A stretch of DNA of 64,000 nucleotides from Streptomyces paradoxus (GTDB lineage Bacteria > Actinomycetota > Actinomycetes > Streptomycetales > Streptomycetaceae), in NCBI RefSeq assembly GCF_014202475.1, contig NZ_JACHGV010000014.1, forward strand, positions 1 through 64,000, written 5' to 3'. Below the pieces are notes generated by a model, which saw only the letters and a program-made list of their open reading frames with translations, was not told the DNA's origin and ran no database searches. Below, piece by piece: positions 10,571 through 17,879 of the stretch (positions are counted from its first letter, which is position 1; every line of letters starts with the position of its first letter). The position numbers and the translations under genes are program-made.

Positions 10571-10972
10571 GTGCCCCTCGCCCAGAACCCGCTGTCCGTG
10601 GAAGTCGAGCTGCCCCGGGAGGACGTGGCCCTGATCACGGTCGACGGCTACCTGGACGTCGACACCGCGACCGAGTTCCAGGCCCATCTGGCCAACCAAC
10701 TCCACCACGGCCGACGGCATTTCCTGCTCGACCTGTCGTCCGTCCCCTTCATGGACTCGTCCGGGATGAACATCATCCTGCGGGTGTACCAGGAGACCCG
10801 TAAGACCGAGGGCAGCGTGCACGTCATCAGTCCGGCGCCGGCCGTGCGGCGCATCCTCGACCTGACCGGCGTCAGCATCACCGTGCCGATATCGGAGAGT
10901 CTCGACGAGGCTCTGACCCGTGTCGACGAAGGGCCGCACCTGCCCGGGGAGCCGGAGGGGCCGAGCGTCTGA
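10571..10972 (+). CDS. STAS-domain anti-sigma factor antagonist (BldG/RsbV type)
   Basis: A 133-residue single STAS domain. The phosphorylation motif FMDSSGMNIIL aligns with SpoIIAA/BldG, placing the regulatory serine at about residue 63. In its unphosphorylated form this kind of protein binds an RsbW-like anti-sigma factor and frees the sigma factor; PP2C phosphatases such as those encoded downstream reactivate it. The C-terminus carries a short acidic tail. The GTG start has GGAGG five bases upstream; an in-frame TTG at 10556 precedes that site and is rejected. It stands alone between a divergent gene and a hairpin, so is probably monocistronic. Confidence 0.9.
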   Translation: MPLAQNPLSVEVELPREDVALITVDGYLDVDTATEFQAHLANQLHHGRRHFLLDLSSVPFMDSSGMNIILRVYQETRKTEGSVHVISPAPAVRRILDLTGVSITVPISESLDEALTRVDEGPHLPGEPEGPSV

Positions 10973-10994
10973 CGGTCCGGGTGCCCCACAGGGC

Positions 10995-11028
10995 AGGGCG
11001 CCGGCGAAGGCCGGTGACCCGGCGCCCT
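10995..11028 (+). terminator. Hairpin terminator candidate after the STAS gene
   Basis: Perfect 10-bp arms AGGGCGCCGG / CCGGCGCCCT separated by 14 bases, 22 bases after the STAS stop. No T-tract. A competing outer pairing GGGCAGGGCG / CGCCCTGCCC (10991-11000 with 11034-11043) is also possible. Confidence 0.45.
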
Positions 11029-11108
11029 CGCTCCGCCCTGCCCGGACGACGGCTCACCCTTCGCACGCCGCTGACGGCGGCTCAGACCGCCGCCCCCCTG
11101 AACCGGCT

Positions 11109-11156
11109 CACTTGCGCCGGAGCAAGTGTTGTACGAGGTCGGCGCATGGTTAGAGT
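11109..11156 (+). promoter_or_regulatory. Promoter and dyad upstream of the rsbR operon
   Basis: A perfect dyad CACTTGC-N6-GCAAGTG at 11109-11128 is followed at once by TTGTAC (11129-11134), a 16-base spacer and TAGAGT (11151-11156), a good match to a HrdB-type promoter. A further GCAAGTG half-site occurs at 11166-11172, near or just after the inferred start. The dyad abuts the -35 box and looks like an activator or repressor site. The inferred leader is about 75 bases. Confidence 0.5.
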
Positions 11157-11237
11157 TGTCGCCCGGCAAGTGTCACATCGCCGTCTCGTTGCCAGAAGCG
11201 GGCTCGGTCGACGCAACGCGGATGAGGAGAGAACCAG

Positions 11238-12125
11238 GTGCCGGAGCACGAAGCGGACGGACAGCTCGCCACGCCCACCCAGGAGGTCAGGGACTTCCTG
11301 CACCGCAGGCGTGAGCAGATCGCCCAGCGATGGGCGGACGAGCCTCTGTTCCGCACCGTGTTCACCGTCTCGCGCGACGAGGCGGTGGAAGCGGGCAAGG
11401 CCGTCGTGGACGCACTGGCCCAGGTGGCCGACTCGGAGCAGGTGGAGGACCCGGACGCCGCTGGATTCAGCGGCGTGCGCGAGCAACTGGCCCGGATGGG
11501 CGCGGCCCGGTCCCGGGCCGGACTGAGCAACACTCAGGTCTCCGGCGAGCTGGCCGCCCTGCGACCGCCGGTGGAGAACCTGCTGGCCGCCGATCTGGAG
11601 CAGGCGCCGCCCGAGCACCTTCGGGCCTGTTCGACCGCCCTGACCGTGCTGATGGGCACCCTGCGGCTGGTCGCCATGCAGACGGCACTGAGCGAGTGGC
11701 AGGCGCTCAGCGACCGGCAGCGGATGCAGCTGCTGGAGGTGGCCACGCCCGTGATCCGGCTGTGGGACGGCATCGTGGCCGTGCCGCTCATCGGGACGCT
11801 CGACAGCGCCCGCAGCCAGATCGTGATGGAGACGCTGCTGAACGCGGTCGTGGAGCAGCACGCGCGTTTCGCGATCCTCGACATCACCGGGGTGCCGACG
11901 GTCGACTCGCTGGTGGCGCAGCACCTGATGAAGACGGTCGCCGCGGCGCGGCTCATGGGCGCCGAGTGCATCGTCTCGGGCATCCGCCCCGCCATCGCGC
12001 AGACCATCGTGCACCTCGGGCTGGACCTGGACGTGATCACACGGGCGAACCTGGCCGACGCGCTGGGCTACGCGCTCCACCAGCTCGGCGCGGGCATCGT
12101 GGGCCCGGGTACGGGTCAGCGGTGA
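11238..12125 (+). CDS. rsbR: RsbR-type stressosome STAS protein
   Basis: A 295-residue RsbR paralogue. Residues 1-165 form a helical, probably four-helix/non-haem-globin-like N-terminal sensor region; residues 170-285 form a C-terminal STAS domain. In the STAS domain VPTVDSLVAQH and GIRPAIAQTIV match the two RsbR phosphorylation segments, placing the sites at about Ser224 (Thr in B. subtilis RsbRA) and Thr256. RsbR and RsbS build the stressosome scaffold that holds the RsbT kinase until stress. The GTG follows GAGGAG by about eight bases. It starts a chain of overlapping genes: its stop overlaps rsbS by GTGA. Confidence 0.9.
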   Translation: MPEHEADGQLATPTQEVRDFLHRRREQIAQRWADEPLFRTVFTVSRDEAVEAGKAVVDALAQVADSEQVEDPDAAGFSGVREQLARMGAARSRAGLSNTQVSGELAALRPPVENLLAADLEQAPPEHLRACSTALTVLMGTLRLVAMQTALSEWQALSDRQRMQLLEVATPVIRLWDGIVAVPLIGTLDSARSQIVMETLLNAVVEQHARFAILDITGVPTVDSLVAQHLMKTVAAARLMGAECIVSGIRPAIAQTIVHLGLDLDVITRANLADALGYALHQLGAGIVGPGTGQR

Positions 12126-12541
12126 ACGACGCCTACGCCCGTCCCGTGACGGGCCACGTACCGGTCCTCCGGCTCGGAGACGTCCTGCTCGTCACGCTCC
12201 AGGGGGACCTGCACGACAGCACGGCGCAGCAGCTCCAGCAGGACCTCGCCGAGACCATCTCCCGTACCGGGGTGCGCGGGGTCCTCATCGACATCTCGGG
12301 TGTGGAGATCGTCGACTCCTTCCTCGGCCGGGTGCTGGCCGAGATCGCCGCACAGGCCAAGCTGCTGGCCGCGCGCACCGTGGTGGCCGGTATGCGCCCG
12401 GCCGTCGCCATCACCCTGGTCGAGCTGGGGCTGACGCTGCCGGGGCTGAGAACCGCGCTCAGCACCGAGGCGGGCATGGAGCTCCTCACGCGGCAGGCCC
12501 CGGTGCCCCGCCCCGGCGGCCCGCGTCAGGAGAGTCCGTGA
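12122..12541 (+). CDS. rsbS: RsbS-type STAS stressosome protein
   Basis: A 139-residue single STAS domain forming the stressosome core with RsbR. The motif IDISGVEIVDSFLGRVL carries the RsbT target serine at about residue 66, and AGMRPAVAITLVELGL matches the second conserved RsbS segment. The GTG start overlaps the rsbR stop and has no obvious ribosome binding site of its own, consistent with translational coupling and fixed stoichiometry. Its stop overlaps the rsbT start. Confidence 0.9.
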   Translation: MNDAYARPVTGHVPVLRLGDVLLVTLQGDLHDSTAQQLQQDLAETISRTGVRGVLIDISGVEIVDSFLGRVLAEIAAQAKLLAARTVVAGMRPAVAITLVELGLTLPGLRTALSTEAGMELLTRQAPVPRPGGPRQESP

Positions 12542-12981
12542 TGCACACTGCCGCGGGCGTGGAGGCCTGCCTTCCCATCCGGTCGGACATGGACCTGGTG
12601 TGGGTGCGACAGCACGTACGGCAGGCCGCTGCCCGGCTCGGCTTCGGGCTGGTGGACCAGACCAAGCTCATCACCGCGGCCAGCGAGCTGGCCCGCAACA
12701 CCCTGGTGCACGGCGGTGGCGGGCAGATGGAGGCGACGCAGGTCGGCAGTGCGGGTGCGCAGGGGCTGCGGCTGGCCTTCACCGACGAGGGGCCGGGCAT
12801 CGCCGACCTGGACCTGGCGCTGAGCGACGGTTACACCTCCGGCGGGGGTCTGGGGATGGGGCTGAGCGGCGCGCGGCGCCTGGTGCACGACTTCGACATC
12901 GAGACCACGCCGGGCTCGGGCACCACGGTGCGGGTGACCTGCTGGGTGGGCAGGCCGCCTCGTCCACGCGAGGGGGCCTGA
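12541..12981 (+). CDS. rsbT: RsbT-type serine/threonine kinase
   Basis: A 146-residue HATPase_c kinase. Motifs seen are the N-box AASELARNTLVHGGGG (about residues 42-57), the G1 box TDEGPGIADL and the G2 segment GGGLGMGLSGARRLV. In B. subtilis, RsbT phosphorylates RsbR and RsbS on stress and then activates a PP2C phosphatase. The ATG at 12541 is eight bases after AGGAG; GTG at 12538 is equally in frame and only adds one residue. The gene sits between rsbS and a phosphatase with overlapping start and stop codons, as in a typical stressosome operon. Confidence 0.9.
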   Translation: MHTAAGVEACLPIRSDMDLVWVRQHVRQAAARLGFGLVDQTKLITAASELARNTLVHGGGGQMEATQVGSAGAQGLRLAFTDEGPGIADLDLALSDGYTSGGGLGMGLSGARRLVHDFDIETTPGSGTTVRVTCWVGRPPRPREGA

Positions 12982-14483
12982 TGCCGCGGGTGTGGGACGT
13001 GCCGGTGCGCGACGCGACCCGGGTGCGCGACGCCCGGGTCGCGGCGGAGGGCGCCGCCGCGCTGGCCGGGCTGGACGAGCGGCGGACCGCGGCGGCCGCG
13101 CTGGTCGCGACCGAGCTCGCCACGAATCTGCTGAAGCACGCGGAGGGCGGTCAGGTGCTCATCGACGTCGTCGCCCCGCCCGTGCTGCGGGAGGGCCGGG
13201 GGGAGTCCAGGGTGGTGCAGATCGCCGCGATCGACCACGGCCCGGGCATCCACGACGTCCCCGAGGCCCTGAGCGACGGCTTCTCCACGACCCGCTCGCT
13301 CGGCGCGGGCCTGGGCACATGTCTGCGTCTCTCTGACGACTTCACCCTGCACAGTGTTCCCGGCCGCGGCACGGTCGCGGTGGCGCGCCTGAGTGCGGCC
13401 CCACGGGTGGGTGAGGCGCCGGTGCGGCCCGAAGGCGGGGTGTCCGCCGGCGGACGGTGGCAGGGTGGCGAGCCGCCGTTCGGCGCGGTGACCTGCGGTG
13501 GCCTGACCGGCCACGCGGCGGTGCCCGGCGCCGCGCCGGGCTTCCCGGGACCGGGCCCGGCGCCGGCCGGCCGTGCGCGGGAGACGGAGCCGGGGCTCCA
13601 CGGAGCACCGGGCCACGACCTCCCGGACGCCGGCACGCCGGGAAACCGGCCCGGCCTCCGGGCTGCCCCGGCAGCCGACGGCACTCCGGGCATCGACGCG
13701 GTGTCCCTACGGGCTCCCTTCGCCCCGGCAAGCGCCACCGTGCCCGGCGACCAGGCCGGCCCTCCGACCGACAGCGGGTCCACGGGCAGTGCCCCGCAGG
13801 CCGAGCGGGACGACCTCGCGGCAACGGCCCCGGGCCCCGGGGCCGCCTCGCAGAACCGTTCCGTGCCGATGGCCGGTGTACGGGCCGGCGGGGTGAACAT
13901 CCCCTACGGCGGGGCCGAGTACTCGGGGGACGCCTGGGGGTGGGTCCGGGCCGGGGACCGGGTGACGCTGATGCTGGCGGACGGGCTGGGGCACGGGCCG
14001 GAGGCCGCGCGGGCCTCGTCCGCCGCGGTCACGGCCCTGCACCGCTGGGCCCACCTCTCCCCCGCCGAGTCGCTGCGGCGGCTGCACGACGCGCTGAGGG
14101 GCACCCGGGGCGCGGCCCTCGCCCTGGCCCAGCTCGACCTGACGTCCGGGCGGCTGCGGTTCGCCGGCATCGGCAACGTCGGGGCGCGGCTGCGCACCGA
14201 CGGCACCTGGCACCCCCTGCTGTCCCGGCCCGGCATCGTCGGGGTCCACCGGCCCGGCACCTTCCGCGAGGAAGAGGCCGCCTGGGCGGGCGACCCGATA
14301 CTGATCCTGCATACCGACGGCCTGCCCAGCCGCTGGACGCCGCCGTCCGACCCCGGTCTGCACGCGACCGACCCGGCCGTGACGGCCGCCCTGGCGATAC
14401 GTGACGCCAGCAGTCCCGCCCGGCCGGTGCGGGACGACACCGCCGTGGCCGTGCTGACCTCGACCCCGCCGGAACACCCATGA
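12981..14483 (+). CDS. Two-domain protein: HATPase kinase-like domain fused to RsbX/SpoIIE-type phosphatase domain
   Basis: A 500-residue protein with two opposing modules. Residues 1-135 form an RsbT-like HATPase domain with ATELATNLLKHAEGGQ and IDHGPGIHDVPEALSDG. Residues 140-300 are a low-complexity linker rich in Gly, Pro and Ala. Residues about 300-500 form a short PP2C/SpoIIE-type phosphatase with YSGDAWGWVRAGDRVTLMLADGLGHG and DDTAVAVL metal-site motifs, most like RsbX, which resets the stressosome by dephosphorylating RsbR and RsbS. It would therefore couple phosphorylation-type recognition and dephosphorylation in one chain. The ATG overlaps the rsbT stop (TGATG). Confidence 0.85.
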   Translation: MPRVWDVPVRDATRVRDARVAAEGAAALAGLDERRTAAAALVATELATNLLKHAEGGQVLIDVVAPPVLREGRGESRVVQIAAIDHGPGIHDVPEALSDGFSTTRSLGAGLGTCLRLSDDFTLHSVPGRGTVAVARLSAAPRVGEAPVRPEGGVSAGGRWQGGEPPFGAVTCGGLTGHAAVPGAAPGFPGPGPAPAGRARETEPGLHGAPGHDLPDAGTPGNRPGLRAAPAADGTPGIDAVSLRAPFAPASATVPGDQAGPPTDSGSTGSAPQAERDDLAATAPGPGAASQNRSVPMAGVRAGGVNIPYGGAEYSGDAWGWVRAGDRVTLMLADGLGHGPEAARASSAAVTALHRWAHLSPAESLRRLHDALRGTRGAALALAQLDLTSGRLRFAGIGNVGARLRTDGTWHPLLSRPGIVGVHRPGTFREEEAAWAGDPILILHTDGLPSRWTPPSDPGLHATDPAVTAALAIRDASSPARPVRDDTAVAVLTSTPPEHP

Positions 14484-16207
14484 TGCGCACCTGGCAGATC
14501 ACCACCGTCACCGACGCGGCCCGCGCCCGTATCGCACTCGCGCGCCTGGCCGCCGCGTACGGTGTGCCCACCGTCGAACGGACCCGGCTGGCCGCCGCCC
14601 TCAGCGCCCACCTGCGGCAGTGCCTCACCAAGGGCGGCACCTGGCGGCTCACCACGCACCTGGCGGGCTCCCCCGCCGAGGAGGGACTGCTGCACGTCGC
14701 GGTGACCCCGTCGCCGGAGGCCTGCGCCGCCGGGGAGCCGCTCTGGGAGGTCACGGTCCCCTGTCCCGAGACGGCCGAGGCCGCCGAGGACGGCACCGTC
14801 GCCGACGACCCCGCCGCCCTGTCGGAGGCGCTGCTCGGCGCCGACGAGGACACGGCCGTCGTGCTGGACAAGCTCACCGAGCAGGAGGACCTGGTCGCCT
14901 TCCACCGCGAGGAGCTGCACCAGACCAACCAGGGCGTGCTGGCCCTGCACGCCGAGCTGGACGCGGCCGGGCGGGCCCAGCGCGAGGCCTTCGCCGCCGA
15001 GCGCAGCGCCCGCAACGAGGCGGAGAGCGCCCGGCGCAGGCTGACCTTCCTCGCGGACGCGAGTGCCGTGCTGACGGCGTCGCTGAACCACGAGGAGATC
15101 GTGCGCCGGCTGCCGGACCTGCTGGTGCCGGAGTACGCGAGCAGCGTCGACGTCTGGCTGTTCGACCACGAGGAGGACAAGCACCGGTCGGCGCCGCATC
15201 CGGCCGCCGCCGTGGTCGCGGCCCGCACCGGGCGGCCCCAGTACGCCGCCGACCACCCCGGCAACCTGCCCGGCGTCGAGGACCAGCCGCCGTCGGCGCT
15301 GGATCCCGGGCGGCCGCTGCTGTGCGTGCCGCTGCCGACGCGGCGGGCGCCGCTGGGGGTCCTGACCCTGTCGCCGCCCGGCGGGCGCTGGGACCCGGAC
15401 GACGCGGTGATGCTGATCGAGCTCACCCGGCGGGCCAGCATCGCCATCGACAACGCCCGGCGCTTCGAGCACAACCGCGACATCGCCGAGACGCTGCAGC
15501 GCGCCCTGCTGACCGACCTGCCCGCCACCCCGGGCCTCAGCCTGGCCGCGCGCTACCTTCCGGCCACGCACGGGCTGAACATCGGCGGCGACTGGTACGA
15601 CGCGTTCCCCCAGCGGGACGGCGGTCTCATCACCGTCATCGGCGACGTGACCGGACACGGTCTGCACGCGGCGGTCATGATGAGCCAGCTGCGCACCGCG
15701 CTGCGGGCGTACGCCGTCGACGGCGACAGCCCGGGCCGCCTGCTGACCCGGCTGCACCGCTTCCTGCACCATCTCCAGCCGGACCTGTACGCCACCGCCG
15801 TCATCGCCCGGTTCCATCCGGACGAGCCCACCCTGACCTGGGCCGCCGCGGGGCATCCGCCGCCGGTGCTGCGCCTGCCCGACGGCACCGTGCGCACCCT
15901 CGACGCCAAGCCCGGCGCGATGCTCGGCATCCCGCTCACCCAGGAGATCGCCGACCACACGGAGCAGCTGGCGCCCGGCTCGACACTCGCGCTGTACACG
16001 GACGGGCTGGTGGAGCGGCGCGCGCAGGGCATAGACCCGGGTATCGAGCGGCTGGCCTCGGCGCTCGGCGGGTTCCGTTCCGCGGAGCTGGACGCCGACC
16101 TGGAGGGCTCGGCGGACCGGCTGCTGCATCCGCTGCTGAGCGACTCCGAGCGGGACGACGACGTGTGCCTGTTGCTGTGTCATGTCCAAGGTGGCGTCGG
16201 CTCCTGA
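14480..16207 (+). CDS. GAF-domain PP2C/SpoIIE phosphatase (RsbU-like)
   Basis: A 575-residue sensor phosphatase. Residues 1-105 are an RsbT/HATPase-like remnant (TDAARARIALARLAAAYG). A coiled-coil (about 140-195) follows, with many Glu, Ala and Arg residues, then a GAF-like sensor (about 200-335) and a SpoIIE/PP2C domain (about 345-570) with LNIGGDWYDAFPQRDGG, VIGDVTGHGLHAAVMM and YTDGLVERR. The inferred role is dephosphorylating an RsbV/BldG-type STAS protein, perhaps that at 10571, thereby releasing a sigma factor. The ATG overlaps the preceding stop and the gene ends the operon. Confidence 0.92.
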   Translation: MMRTWQITTVTDAARARIALARLAAAYGVPTVERTRLAAALSAHLRQCLTKGGTWRLTTHLAGSPAEEGLLHVAVTPSPEACAAGEPLWEVTVPCPETAEAAEDGTVADDPAALSEALLGADEDTAVVLDKLTEQEDLVAFHREELHQTNQGVLALHAELDAAGRAQREAFAAERSARNEAESARRRLTFLADASAVLTASLNHEEIVRRLPDLLVPEYASSVDVWLFDHEEDKHRSAPHPAAAVVAARTGRPQYAADHPGNLPGVEDQPPSALDPGRPLLCVPLPTRRAPLGVLTLSPPGGRWDPDDAVMLIELTRRASIAIDNARRFEHNRDIAETLQRALLTDLPATPGLSLAARYLPATHGLNIGGDWYDAFPQRDGGLITVIGDVTGHGLHAAVMMSQLRTALRAYAVDGDSPGRLLTRLHRFLHHLQPDLYATAVIARFHPDEPTLTWAAAGHPPPVLRLPDGTVRTLDAKPGAMLGIPLTQEIADHTEQLAPGSTLALYTDGLVERRAQGIDPGIERLASALGGFRSAELDADLEGSADRLLHPLLSDSERDDDVCLLLCHVQGGVGS

Positions 16208-16311
16208 CGGCGGGTCCGGCCTGCCGGGTGTGCACGCGTTCTTCACTCCTGCCTGGTGCTTTTCGGCCACGGTGCGGGCATGGTGGTGATCGACGCGTTC
16301 GTCTGCCCGCC

Positions 16312-16339
16312 GTGTCCGACTGGCGCACCTGTCGGACAC
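16312..16339. promoter_or_regulatory. Dyad upstream of the NADH dehydrogenase gene
   Basis: Perfect 9-bp inverted repeat GTGTCCGAC / GTCGGACAC with a 10-base spacer, about 95 bases upstream of the start codon in a 226-base gap. It could be a repressor operator or a leader hairpin. It does not match the Rex consensus known to control ndh-type genes in Streptomyces. Confidence 0.45.
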
Positions 16340-16433
16340 ACGGTGGGATCGAAAGGGTGCGAACCAGCGATCCAGGGGCAGTCGGAAGGCGTTCGAGGCA
16401 GACCGCCTGGAGCCGCAGAAAGGGATGAACACC

Positions 16434-17795
16434 GTGACACGACCCAGGATCCTGGTGGTTGGCGCAGGCTTCGCCGGCGTGGAGTGCGTCCGCCGTCTGG
16501 AACGGAAACTCTCCCCGGACGAGGCCGACGTCACGCTGGTGACGCCGTTCGCCTATCAGCTCTACCTGCCGCTGCTCCCCCAGGTCGCCTCCGGCGTGCT
16601 GACGCCGCAGTCGATCGCCGTCTCGCTGCGCCGCAGCAAGAAGTACCGCACGCGGATCATTCCGGGCGGCGCCATCGGGGTGGACCTCAAGTCCAAGGTG
16701 TGTGTCATCCGCACGATCACCGACGAGATCGTCAACGAGCCCTACGACTACATCGTGCTGGCGCCCGGCAGCATCACCCGGACCTTCGACATCCCGGGGC
16801 TGACGGACCACGCGTTCGGGATGAAGACGCTCGCCGAGGCGGCGTACATCCGTGACCACGTCATCTCGCAGCTGGACCTGGCCGACGCCAGCCAGGACCC
16901 CGTGGAGCGGGCCTCGCGGCTGCAGTTCGTGGTGGTCGGCGGCGGTTACGCGGGCACCGAGACCGCGGCCTGCCTGCAGCGGCTGACGCATGCCGCGGTC
17001 AAGCGCTATCCGCGGCTGGACCCGGGTCTGATCAAGTGGCATCTGATCGACATCGCGCCGAAGCTGATGCCGGAGCTGGGCGACAAGCTCGGCAGCAGCG
17101 CGCAGGAGATCCTGCGCCGGCGGGGCATCGAGATCTCCCTGGGCACCTCCATCGCCAAGGCGGGCCCCGAGGAGGTCACCTTCACCGACGGGCGGGTGAT
17201 CCCGACGCGCACGCTCATCTGGACCGCCGGGGTCGTGGCCAGCCCGCTCATCGCCACGCTCGGCGCTGAGACGGTCAAGGGGCGGCTCGCGGTCGCCCCC
17301 GAGATGAACCTGCCGGGCGACGACGGGGTCTTCGCGCTCGGCGACTCGGCCGCGGTGCCCGACCTGGCCAAGGGCGACGGGGCCATGTGCCCGCCCACCG
17401 CGCAGCACGCCCTGCGGCAGGGCAGGCACGTCGCCGACAACGTCATCGCGTCACTGCGGGGCCAGGTGATGAAGCCGTACGTCCACAAGGACCTCGGCCT
17501 CGTCGTCGACCTCGGCGGCACCGACGCGGTCTCCAAGCCGCTCGGCATCGAACTGCGGGGGCTGCCCGCCCAGGCCGTGGCCCGCGGCTACCACTGGTCG
17601 GCGCTGCGCACCAACGTGGCCAAGACGCGGGTCATGACGAACTGGCTGCTCAACGCGGTCGCCGGCGACGACTTCGTACGGACGGGGTTCCAGGCCCGCA
17701 AGGCCGCGCGGCTGAAGGACTTCGAGTACACGGACGCCTATCTGACGCCGGAGCAGGTGCGGGCCCAGGTCGAGGGGTCCGGCCGGCCGGAGTAG
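16434..17795 (+). CDS. ndh: Type II NADH dehydrogenase (NAD(P)/FAD-dependent oxidoreductase)
   Basis: Single-subunit, non-proton-pumping NADH:quinone oxidoreductase acting at the cytoplasmic face of the membrane. FAD-binding RILVVGAGFAGVECVRRL is at the N-terminus, the NADH-binding FVVVGGGYAGTETAACL near residue 165, and the second FAD motif GVFALGDSAAVPD near residue 300. The C-terminal half contains an amphipathic region used for membrane attachment in relatives (NWLLNAVAGDDF). GTG at 16434 is preferred because AAAGGG ends nine bases before it; the in-frame ATG at 16425 directly abuts that sequence and would add three residues. Length 453, slightly longer than typical. Confidence 0.88.
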   Translation: MTRPRILVVGAGFAGVECVRRLERKLSPDEADVTLVTPFAYQLYLPLLPQVASGVLTPQSIAVSLRRSKKYRTRIIPGGAIGVDLKSKVCVIRTITDEIVNEPYDYIVLAPGSITRTFDIPGLTDHAFGMKTLAEAAYIRDHVISQLDLADASQDPVERASRLQFVVVGGGYAGTETAACLQRLTHAAVKRYPRLDPGLIKWHLIDIAPKLMPELGDKLGSSAQEILRRRGIEISLGTSIAKAGPEEVTFTDGRVIPTRTLIWTAGVVASPLIATLGAETVKGRLAVAPEMNLPGDDGVFALGDSAAVPDLAKGDGAMCPPTAQHALRQGRHVADNVIASLRGQVMKPYVHKDLGLVVDLGGTDAVSKPLGIELRGLPAQAVARGYHWSALRTNVAKTRVMTNWLLNAVAGDDFVRTGFQARKAARLKDFEYTDAYLTPEQVRAQVEGSGRPE

Positions 17796-17879
17796 GACCG
17801 GGCCGGACGGGAGCGTCCGCCCGTGGCATGTCAAGCTGAGATACGGATCTTGGTGTGAGTCGGGAGAGAGTGCGGCGGC

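Noticed and set aside
9851..10939. 362-codon version of the PRC-barrel gene
   Set aside because: The added part overlaps the STAS gene and its promoter region; GTG 10222 has a good ribosome binding site.
13904..16534. Minus-strand open frame of 876 codons opposite the PP2C genes
   Set aside because: Shadow of the real phosphatase genes, whose metal-binding motifs are intact.
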